A stretch of DNA of 27,125 nucleotides from Larix sibirica (taxonomy: Eukaryota; Streptophyta; Pinopsida; Pinales; Pinaceae), in NCBI GenBank assembly GCA_004151065.3, contig NWUY0300000266.1, positions 33,251 to 60,375 of the forward strand. The letters run 5' to 3'. The notes beneath the pieces are model-generated. The model searched no databases. It was not told the origin of the DNA and saw only the letters and a program-made list of their open reading frames with translations. The translations under genes and the position numbers were made by a program. This document shows, one piece after another, positions 18,807 through 27,125 of this stretch (position 1 is its first letter; every line of letters begins with the position of its first letter).

Positions 18807-19025
18807 ATGACTGAATCGACTTCTAATTCAGGTCAATGCAAGTTCTGGATCTTGCACGGTTTACTAGCGGGGGCAACCGTGGCGGCTGCCGCTTTTGGAT
18901 TCCGTCTGGTCTCCAGATCGAATCGTGCCCGCAAACGAGTCGTCGGAATTATTCCCGCCCGTTTCCGTTCTACCCGTTTTGAAGGCAAACCCTTGGTCGA
19001 GATTCTCGGCAAGCCTATGATACAG
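18807..19025 (+). CDS. KDSB: CMP-Kdo synthetase (KDSB), coding exon 1
   Basis: Exon 1, 73 codons, of 3-deoxy-manno-octulosonate cytidylyltransferase (EC 2.7.7.38), which makes CMP-Kdo from CTP and Kdo for rhamnogalacturonan-II of pectin. The protein starts MTESTSNSGQCKFW, then a hydrophobic segment at residues about 15-34 (ILHGLLAGATVAAAAFGFRL) followed by basic residues (RSNRARKR). This fits the known N-terminal anchor of the plant mitochondrial enzyme. Residues 46-73 carry the family signature VVGIIPARFRSTRFEGKPLV then EILGKPMIQ, matching IPAR..S.R..GKPL..I.GKPMI of KdsB enzymes, where the PAR arginine and GKP lysine lie at the nucleotide site. The exon ends in phase 0 after Gln (ACAG), with GT at 19026. 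The rest of the protein (about 220 residues) is not in the window. Reading through the donor would add only about 42 unrelated residues before a stop. Confidence 0.92.
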
Positions 19026-20763
19026 GTTTGGATTGATTTTGATTATAAAAGATCAGTAGGATCTGTATTGTTAAATCTCAATTTTGGCGAATTGAAGTTA
19101 AATTCAAGGCAAAACCATCCTGCATTGCCCATTTTTTACTTTTATACTCTTTAACATGGCCAATTCAAATTATAGCGCCAATTCGTTAAACTTTACCCGG
19201 TTCTTTAAGAAATTAAATCTGTCAATTGGAAAAAAAATTCTAAACGATCGACCAATATGTCCTCTATTTCAACTCTATATATTCTACATTCGACAAAGTT
19301 TATATGAACTAGTAGCAAAATATTGTTTTTATAGCAAACATTTATATTTTACACATTTCAATATTTTCAGGCGTTTTTTGTGTTGGATTAGTAACATCGA
19401 TATAAATATCCGTATCCTTTAATATATTTCCTTGTTCAGGCTGCTGATGGTGAGATTAGATTTGATTATTTACTGAATTTTAGTTTAACCACCTGATGGA
19501 GGCTCTCATGTTCAGCTTAATTGGAATAGGATCTGGTGTGCTGTAATCTCATCAATACAATAAGATTTTAATTCCTCCCCTTGGATGTCAGATTTCATTT
19601 CGTACTATGTCTTAATTGGTTCTGACATCTCGATTATTAACATGTTCAAGAGATTTAGCGTTAGGTTTAGAGTCTTTATTTATTATTGGGAGCAGATCAT
19701 TCAGACTGAACAAGATTATCGGAAATCTGCCTGGTCCTATTTGATTTCATTTCCATTGATCTCTTGTTTATTTGATTGGAGTAGGACTACTTCCACTTGC
19801 AGTCCCGTTGTTGGGATGATGGTCCCTATTAATTTTGCATGGTTCAGATCACTTCTGCACATGCCAGGACGTTGTTCCAGGTTATAGATGGTAGATTAAC
19901 CCGGAGCTGGAGTAAGATCCTTGAACACATTGGCAACCTAATTTGCCATGTTTCATTTTTAAGTGGTGCGATAGATGAGCTTCTTTTATCCATCTGTATG
20001 TTTTGCCAAAATTACAATAGGACATAAAGGACGGTAGGACCTGTTATTGCAAAAGGGATTGTAATTTTCATTAGGTAGAACATCATGTGTCTGCTCCCCA
20101 TGTATATTTACTAGGTTGCTTGTCAATGATTGCTAGCAGAATGCATACCATGTGAAATTTATAGCCGAGGACGGCTCTTCATACTTTTCTATCCTACTAT
20201 GCTCTCTTCAGAGATCCGTTTGGATTAGTGATGCTGTCACTATGCAAACTAAAATACCAAAAAGAATGAGGATTGTTGTTCACAAGGTGGAACTCCTTAA
20301 CCATCAAATAGGCAGGATGCAATAAATCTTTCACTTAAGCTGACTTAACCTAGTGAAAAGCTGAAAGTTAATGTTAGACTCATGTACAGTGTTAACCCAA
20401 AAACTGGAGCTTACCCAAGCTTGGTGATTTGCGAAAAAATCAGTAATGTACAATTCAATTGAATCTCAATGGTTTGTCCTTGCCCTGTGTTGATGGCTTA
20501 GTCAGGTTCCATGTCACCAAGAAAAGTGGTTCTCAAATACGACTCTGGCCTAGGAGCCAACAACCAATAATATTACTGAAGGCCACAGTGCCACACCATT
20601 TGTAAAGGGTTGGACTCTAAGTTGCGCTGAAATGGATACAAATAATGGGGAGACGGATACGGCAAATTTTCAAAACGGTCAGATACAATATGGTGGGGAA
20701 ACAACACACACACAAACATTGAAAGGATACGGGAACATATACAAATGGGGAAAAAGGATACGA

Positions 20764-20792
20764 CACTCACACACACTCACACACACTCACAC
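20764..20792 (+). repeat. CA-rich microsatellite
   Basis: About three and a half units of an 8-bp motif (cacacact), directly before a larger tandem repeat. A shorter CA-run lies at 20704-20714. Confidence 0.9.
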
Positions 20793-20978
20793 ATAATTCA
20801 GATTATACCATTCATCTGTTGGATTTAGAAGCATTCACACATACACACACCATAAGACACATATAATTCAGATTACCATTCATCAAATAGATTTATAAGC
20901 ATTCACACACACAAACACCACAAGACACATAATTGATAATTCAGATTACCATTCATCAATTAGATTTAGAAGCATTCA
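20793..20978 (+). repeat. 70-73-bp tandem repeat, 2.6 copies
   Basis: Units start with ataattcagatta at 20793, 20863 and 20936. Each contains 'ccattcatc', 'gatttaNaagcattca' and (in the first two) a CA-rich end with 'aagacacat'. The third copy stops after gcattcat at about 20978. A diverged partial fourth copy (aattcagattaccattcgtc) lies 1.2 kb away at 22124. Confidence 0.88.
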
Positions 20979-22123
20979 TGTCATTTCTAACAATTGCAAT
21001 TAGCAAACTGAAATATTGTCATAGACAATATTCTTCTATCCCAAGTGCCATAGATAAGCCAACCCCTGTCAAGCATTTAATCAAGAACATGCCATCTACT
21101 TCTAAACATCGACTTCTAAATCCTACAATTATACTCAAATGGCTGAATCCAATTGTTAGCATCTAACAAAAGAATACCTTGATTGCACCTCTAGAAGAAG
21201 TGTTAAAAACTGTGATTAAACCCAATTTTGGAGGTCAGTTGGTGACTCAATTGAGGTGTATTTGATTTGGTCCACTAACTAATTGGACAATCGACTGGGC
21301 ACTGTGAGGGTTGGTCAACTAATCGACCGGTGCATAAAAGGCTTGAATTCATGGATTTGTCTACCCATTTGGGACCGACTTGGATGTTCAAAGGTGACTT
21401 AATGAGCCATGTTTTAAGGGGATTGGTACACTTAGTATAAATAAGTGAGCTCATGTGTTGAGTGATATGATGAAAAGTGTGATGACATGCAATATTGCAT
21501 TCTATGCTATAACACTATCTCTGGACATCACTGACTTCTCAGGGATATGTTGTTTACTTTTTATCATTTAAACTAATAAAATGCATGAAATAATATTAAA
21601 ATATCTCATGTATATCATATGGAGAATTTGCTAAACATGGCATCATCATTCACAACATAAGGATAGGGCATGAGCATGTACCAGCAATGGAATAAATCAG
21701 GTCATAGGTCAAGATTTCATACTGGTTCAAGAAAGGAAAGGAAAAAACTAAGCCTTGCTGCAAGATTATTGGAAATAAGTTCTAGTTCATGTAACCCTTC
21801 ATAGATGCAGTATGTTGTTTTGTATCGGTGAAACTACCACCATATCAATTTTGATATGCAAGTTGTTTTATTATTTTATCACATATGCAAGTCTTTGTGG
21901 TTTATTGCAACAAACTTACAAAGTGAAGCAATTGGCACAAGAGCTGAGAAAGAAAACAATAAAACACAATCATTGTACTTCTACACTAGGCTGTGACACT
22001 GACACTATAGTAGACAAGCATTTGATGTAGAAAAATACTTGAAGATCAGTGTTTTTTTTGAACCATAAGTAAGTGCCAATCATTTTTGGAGAAATAGAAC
22101 GAGAAAAAACAATGAGACATAAA
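20979..22123. other. Intronic stretch between related repeat copies
   Basis: No recognised gene or element. The stretch is bounded by the end of the 70-bp repeat array and a distant partial copy of it, so part of it may be a later insertion into the array. Confidence 0.35.
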
Positions 22124-22150
22124 AATTCAGATTACCATTCGTCAATTTAG
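22124..22150 (+). repeat. Distant partial copy of the 70-bp repeat
   Basis: aattcagattaccattcgtc followed by aattta matches the unit at 20939-20964 with one or two differences over 27 bp. Confidence 0.7.
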
Positions 22151-22228
22151 GGTTAGGGTTTTAATCTCTATTTATAAGCTTTAGGGCTTTATTTCTAATT
22201 TTTGAGGCTCAATTTAGGGTTAGGGTTT
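22143..22228 (+). repeat. Pair of 19-bp telomere-like motifs
   Basis: caatttagggttagggttt occurs exactly at 22143-22161 and 22210-22228, 67 bp apart. It holds one plant telomere unit (TTTAGGG) plus a shortened one. This is too short to be an interstitial telomere; it may be a small duplication containing telo-box-like sequence. Confidence 0.7.
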
Positions 22229-22445
22229 CATAGTTTTCCTTTAGGCTTATTTATTTGTTTTTTTCATGTCAAAAAATATATTTTTCTGGCTGGAAACCCA
22301 CCCTGGAGCAGCTGAAATGTTTCAGAAAATCAGGAAATGTTTCAGGAAAAGGCTTGGATATGGCCTAGAAACATTTTAGTTTTATGATATGGCTTGGAAA
22401 CATTTCATTATTGTTTCTAAGGTGTACCCCCCCTTTCAATTTCCG

Positions 22446-22470
22446 AAACGGGGAACGACATCCCCCGTTT
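22446..22470. repeat. Short hairpin, 8-bp GC-rich stem
   Basis: AAACGGGG (22446-22453) and CCCCGTTT (22463-22470) with a 9-base loop. It is preceded by copies of 'aaatgtttc' and 'gaaacattt' arms at 22325-22410. It may belong to a decayed inverted-repeat element. Confidence 0.5.
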
Positions 22471-22726
22471 TCCAAGATATTTCCGGTAACTTAGGTTGGA
22501 CTTTGTTTTGTAGGCAATTATTATGAAATTGACTTCCTTTAGAGATTCAAGTTTACTATTTAATTATCGGAATTGTCTAAACTATAATTTGGACCAATCT
22601 TGGTCATATATTGATCGATTTTGGTTGTATATAGGTCCAAAACATATAGTCTTTAGACTGCTCCTTAATTATCAACTTAATGAAAGGGGAATCCCACTTT
22701 TAACATAAATCTCCAAAGATTAAACT

Positions 22727-22738
22727 TCTTGACAACTC
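22727..22738. repeat. Target-site duplication, left copy (SINE 22739-22951)
   Basis: tcttgacaactc is repeated exactly at 22952-22963. Confidence 0.8.
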
Positions 22739-22951
22739 CCCCGTTTTTTGTTAAGGGTAAATGCTTTTCTTGATCTATGAGTAGCTATGAACCCCAATTT
22801 CTCATTATCACAATAATGCCCACTTTGACATGGGGGTTGTCAAACTTAGCTAACTCACACATGACCATGGATCTATTCTTGCCAGGGTTTGAAACAAGGT
22901 CATTATTGTAGCAACGCCCTGTCGGAACCACTATATCACAACCTGGTGACA
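22739..22951 (-). mobile_element. tRNA-derived SINE in KDSB intron, minus strand
   Basis: A 213-bp minus-strand element between exact 12-bp direct repeats. On the minus strand it has A-box-like TGATATAGTGG (22928-22938) and B-box-like GTTTCAAACCC (22885-22895), 32 bp apart. The 3' end is A-rich (aacaaaaaac), seen on the plus strand at 22743-22752. Its body does not match the SINEs at 7767-7975 or 5720-5976 by eye, so it is another family. It is antisense to the host gene. Confidence 0.82.
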
Positions 22952-22963
22952 TCTTGACAACTC
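22952..22963. repeat. Target-site duplication, right copy (SINE 22739-22951)
   Basis: Exact match to 22727-22738, next to the tRNA-like head of the element. Confidence 0.8.
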
Positions 22964-25883
22964 AATATTTCAAGTCATTTTAAAGCTTTAAATCTTATCA
23001 TATTCCTTGTAAATATATAAACAACGGAATCATTTGGAAAATAATGGAGCCGATATTGAAGCTAGGCAAATTTCAAATCACAAGGACATTCCATCATGGG
23101 GAATCAATGAGGCAGGGATGATAAGTGCCATGTTAGAGATGGTGATAAGAAGGTGATCCAAGGCCCACTTTGAGCTATCTGATCTTAGAAGCCCTTCACT
23201 TGCAATTCGAGTTGATGAGCTAATTCCTCTGCAGTAAGAATCTGCATATTATCCTCGACATCAATGCTATCCAATGAAAATGGTTCTAAGGATGAGTTTC
23301 TCTTCTCGAGGAAACTCAAGAATTGAGGGCTACATTGGAGGAAATGCATATAAGTCACGCTGCAGCAGTTTAAAGCCTCCAAGATCAAATTTGCAATGCT
23401 TGACACCAAGAATTTGCTCAGAGGTTAAAGCTTGCCAAATGACCGACAAGCTTGAAGAATGTTTGGCTGTATATAAGCAAAGGCTTCGTGGAATGTGTGA
23501 ACACTAGATTGCCTCATGCAAATCTTGTGTGAAGCATTGAGCACCTATGTGAGCATAGACTTTGGTACTACAATTTGCAGTTCAAGATTTAGCCGAGTTT
23601 TTCAGATTGGGTCAGAGACATCTCTTTCAGTTTGAGATCAGCCAGGAGCAGATCAAATTTCTATTTCTAGTAGGTGTCCCTGTCTTGGAGCATACATGGG
23701 AGGGATATTGTTTCAAAGGGTACTTCATGATTTTGAGATTTGCTATTTCAGGAAAATTATATTTTTATAAACTTCCTAATTTTAGCAAATGGTTACAGTT
23801 TTGAGTGCCCATTTGATGGTCTTTCAAAAGGGTATTTTCTAGTTTTTGGATCTGCTATGTTTAGAAATTTTCTATTTTTGGAAACTAATAATGTTTATGG
23901 ATACCCCTTTTGGAGAAAGCATATGTGTGAATTTGGTGGTGATCAGGGTTTGTCTATCATAGACTTTCTATCTTTAGAAAGTGCCATGTATGGATGGGGT
24001 TCTACAGTGATGGAGAAGAAAGCCCATAAATTTCAAGTGATTTCAAGAAAATGCAAGATTAAGTCAAAATTAAGGCATCGTGTTTAAAATTAGCAGCATG
24101 GGGTGAATGAGTCTATTACAATTTACAGGTTATCATTTGTACATGGATTATGAAGGTTTTTTCTGGTTTTGGGTTTTGCTTATTATTGGATGTATAGAGT
24201 ACCTTCCTTGGCCTGTACTTGGAGCAGTTGTTTACTTTTGAAGTTAATATTTTCAACTTGGATTGGATCTATTCTTAGAACAAGGAAGGCGCTTTTCTCT
24301 AGGAGATATAGTTGTCTTTTCCACCTTGCTTTTTATGTCAAATTTGGATGATCTATTCATTGAGATGGAGTGCCTAACGTGGACTGGTCATGCAGGCTTT
24401 TTGTGGGGGTTATTTTTTATCTCTGGAATGGGTCTTTGTGTGCACATGTGAGGTGCCCCACTTGGGCTATCTTTGGAGATGCTGCTTCAAGCTTTATCGG
24501 GAAGTTTATTTTGGCAAGATCAAGTTGTTATTCTTGGATTTCTTCTTATCCATTGATTGCTTGTCCATTCTTGGGAGTTCCTTGGTGGCTTTCTTGGTGC
24601 ATATGTTATAGTTGGACAAGGTCTATACTTGATTTACTTGAACGCCCAACTTGAGGAGGTACCGTACTCTATTTGGGAGCTTTGTTCTTATCTTTGAGAA
24701 TACCTATTTTTTTCCATGTGAAGCTCCCAACTTTGGCTTATCTCATCTTCTTATCTTATCCTCTTATGTCATGCTTCTATCCTTGGGATTACTTATGCAA
24801 GAGGGTGACCTTGCATGGCATCTATTCTTGGAGTAGGGATATTATTGTGTTTTTTCTATGTAAAGTTGCATTCTTGATTATAAAAGGAGGAGAAGGGTTA
24901 ATAAACAAGGGATTGGTTATTCTTCAAGTCTTCTCCTTTCTCTTCATTCATCCACCGATATTCTTGTCCCATTTGTACTTAGATCACTTAGTTTATTGAT
25001 GATTGATGTTCGTTCCTTGATTACATTGTCAACATGGTTAGTATCAACCTCTAAGTAGTGGGTTTGGAAGAGGCTTGAGCAGTGCTAGGGCTATGCCCCA
25101 TGAGCTCTCTCGTAGTTGATGTTGTCATGACTACAAATCTAGTACTTAAATTACTACTTAATTAATGAATGATACTCTTTTGGCGTCCATTTAATATTGT
25201 AAGTGCACTGTTTGATTAGGTGATGATTGTCTATGAGTTGATAGGCTTGAGTATCTTGCTCCCCTTATCATTTTTTTCTAACTCTATTTTCATCAAGCCT
25301 TTAAGGAACTGGTCAAATTGACATTCAAGAAATTTTATTTCAACATTTGAAGTGTTCTGATTCATTGGTTTCTAGGCAAATATCATGACCCAAATATCAT
25401 ATTTCAGCGATTACCATTAGGAATAGGGAAATCCCTTGGAACTTATGCACTAGTTATGAAGTGAGAGGAAGTTAGTTGTTAACATGGCCACTCTTCCTAA
25501 TTGTTCCATTTGATTGGTACTTGTGAGGTTATGGTAGAAGCTTGTAAGGATAGTTTCAAGTGATAACGTTTTTGGCGCTATTGTAGTGTAATGTCGTCAA
25601 GCTCCCTAAGGTTCATGGCTTCGACGATACATGATATTGATGAAAACTACTATTGTTGAAGATTTTGGTTATTCACTTGACGATTTCACATATGGTACTC
25701 CATTGAAGGTTTCGTTCTTCAATCAACATCTTTTCATTATGGCTCCTAATGTTTATCTAATGGTACATAAGTAGGAGAGGCCATCTATCAAATGGTTCAA
25801 AAGATGGATATTATGATAAATATGCTCCTAGAGCTTAGTGATGGAATGGAGGTAGTGGAGCTTTTGGAGCAACAAATAGTCGA
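22964..25883. other. Intronic stretch without recognised genes
   Basis: Plus strand from about 23560 to 25000 is T- and TGG-rich, giving several overlapping hydrophobic open frames (60-115 codons, for example at 23740-24087 and 24673-24999). None shows a family motif, so they are taken as by-products of composition. Short phrases such as 'ggatctattcttRga' recur loosely. Nothing specific is called. Confidence 0.4.
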
Positions 25884-26348
25884 ATGTGTGCTTATTCTTC
25901 TTCTTTTTGGTGTAGGGTTTGTCAAGCCTCTCATTGGGAGGAGGGTCGTGGTATCTTTGAGCACGACTCATATTTGATTGAAGGTGGCAACCATATACCT
26001 TTTGAAGAGGAAATTCATGCTATCATAAATGAGAAGGTGATTGACTTTATAGAGGCATATCCAGAAGAATGAGATCAACTTGGGAAGAGGCAGTGAATAG
26101 CAACTAGGTGTTCTCAGCCTAAGAAGAAACAAAAGACAACATATTTGCATCCTCAACCTGTTGTTTTGAGTGAGACTCATGAGACAATCAATGCATATAA
26201 TACATTTTCCAATCTTTATAGAGCTGATTTGATTTTGTTGCAGCAGGAAGAATCCACTTCATATTCCAATTCGGTTGTGATAAATTCAAGGAGTATTTGT
26301 AAGAAAATGTTCCTCATGATGGAATTTTTGATGAGGATTCCAAGTTGA
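25884..26348 (+). pseudogene. Decayed unrecognised reading frame
   Basis: One plus-strand frame stays readable for about 155 codons with two stops (after FIEAYPEE and after LGKRQ). It begins near MCAYSSSFWCRVCQASHWEE, where CxxC and a following His recall a damaged zinc knuckle. It continues with IPFEEEIHAIINEKVIDFIE, SQPKKKQKTTYLHPQPV and LILLQQEESTSYSNS. The style suggests a Gag C-terminal fragment of an LTR element, but no confirming motif is present. It may equally be a chance frame. Confidence 0.3.
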
Positions 26349-27125
26349 AGGAGGTACCCTAATGTGGAAGGTTGTGACAAGCAATAAGGCACCTTGGTGC
26401 CATTTAGGTTAGGGTAGATGTGTTATAGTCAAGTGTGGTGTGTTGCTTTGATGTAAAAGAAAACAAAAAAGAGTTCAATAGGTTTATGTCATTTTCCTTT
26501 AGCAAATTTGAGTTTTTTAATAATTTTCCTATTGAGTTTAGTGTGCTTTGGGTTTTCATTAAGTGTCATCATGAGGTACTTGGTTGCTTGAGTCATTAGT
26601 AGTGTTGCTAATATCTTCGATTTCTCTCGTTTTTTTGTTTTTTCTTGGGTTTTACCCAAGTTGAGTGTTTATTCTCGAAGGTTGTCGAAATTGGATATGT
26701 TGTCAATTTGTCTCTGCAAGCCCTTAGGCGAGGGGGCTGAAAGAATTAGGTCATCATCAAATATGAGTGGAGATATCAAGACATGGTATAGAAGACAATC
26801 ATCAGCTAAAGATTGCGGTTAGTCCCTAGAATTAGATTGTAGTCAGTAGGGCCTAGATCTAGATTTGTTTGTAACAACTAATCTACAAAAGCAAAACAAC
26901 TAGTAGTATATTCTAGGAAAAGTAAAGTAGAAAATGAAACTAATAGGCAAAGAGATACTCTTGTCTGGTGGGGTCAAGTTTGAGAATCGTCAATGCTTGG
27001 GAAGCACCAGCCCAGGGTTTGGATACACTCAAAAGGTTTCGGATCCCAAGGTATGCCTCAACCAGAGTGAGGGTGTAGAGCTTGGTCCTACCTTTAATTT
27101 TAGATTTAAGATTGTAATAGTTTTA
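26349..27125. other. Non-genic stretch to window end
   Basis: No gene seen. A small hairpin (cttgggttttacccaag, 26645-26661) and a purine-rich 'gcgagggggctgaaag' at about 26730-26745, which could be a polypurine tract, were noted without further support. Confidence 0.35.

Larger units (their letters stand above)
19026..27125 (+). other. KDSB: KDSB intron 1 (at least 8.1 kb, partial)
   Basis: Begins with GTTTGG directly after a phase-0 coding exon end. No plus-strand match to the next expected KDSB block (a sequence like RTWER.. followed by VVATDDE) was found by reading to the window end. The intron therefore probably runs past 27125. It contains tandem repeats, a SINE and a decayed frame. 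The alternative is that exon 1 is an isolated gene fragment; its clean frame and donor argue against this but do not exclude it. Confidence 0.6.

Noticed and set aside
19156-19422. 88-codon open frame after the KDSB exon
   Set aside because: It lies in the intron, has no family features and does not match KDSB.
23740-24999. Overlapping hydrophobic open frames that could be membrane proteins
   Set aside because: They arise from T- and TGG-rich composition, overlap in several frames and contain no recognised motif.
26700-26790. Purine-rich tract followed by TGAAAG as a polypurine tract and LTR start
   Set aside because: No matching second LTR, primer-binding site or terminal repeat was found.

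Overview
The window reads as nuclear DNA of a seed plant with a large, repeat-rich genome. It is AT-rich, has only one recognisable host gene fragment, and is full of old retroelements, tRNA-derived SINEs and small tandem duplications. No bacterial-style operons, rRNA genes or CRISPR arrays were seen. Long introns and heavy transposon decay would suit a gymnosperm or another large-genome plant, but this is inference; the sequence does not name the species.

Layout. 1-5000: decayed Ty3/Gypsy-like gag on the minus strand (1081-1761), then three tRNA-derived SINE units joined head to tail (2387-about 3025), then a second gag relic with a long unrecognised downstream reading frame on the plus strand (about 3016-4954). 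5000-10340: AT-rich sequence with two SINEs that have clear target-site duplications (5720-5976 plus; 7767-7975 minus) and several degenerate direct repeats. 10405-13340: a minus-strand LINE (L1-clade type). Its ORF1 is intact (473 aa, DUF4283-like region and zinc knuckle), and its ORF2 (endonuclease and reverse transcriptase) is broken by stops, frameshifts and a 158-N assembly gap. The LINE lacks its 3' end. 13343-17760: no recognised gene, but a foldback MITE-like element, exact 48-, 47- and 28-bp tandem duplications, a degenerate 163-bp direct repeat and a probable minus-strand SINE.

17800-27125: the 5' end of a host gene. Coding exon 1 (18807-19025) encodes the N-terminus of CMP-Kdo synthetase (KDSB), an enzyme needed to activate Kdo for the pectin rhamnogalacturonan-II. 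A canonical splice donor follows, and no second exon could be found in the remaining 8.1 kb, so intron 1 probably fills the rest of the window. That stretch carries a 70-bp triple repeat with a distant fourth copy, a SINE with a 12-bp target-site duplication, and another decayed reading frame. The 240 bp before the KDSB start codon are also present as a diverged copy about 730 bp upstream.

The most useful observations are the ATGA stop-start overlap between the LINE ORFs, the set of SINEs of several families with matching A-box/B-box spacing, the duplicated KDSB promoter region, and the LINE that is missing its 3' rather than its 5' end.
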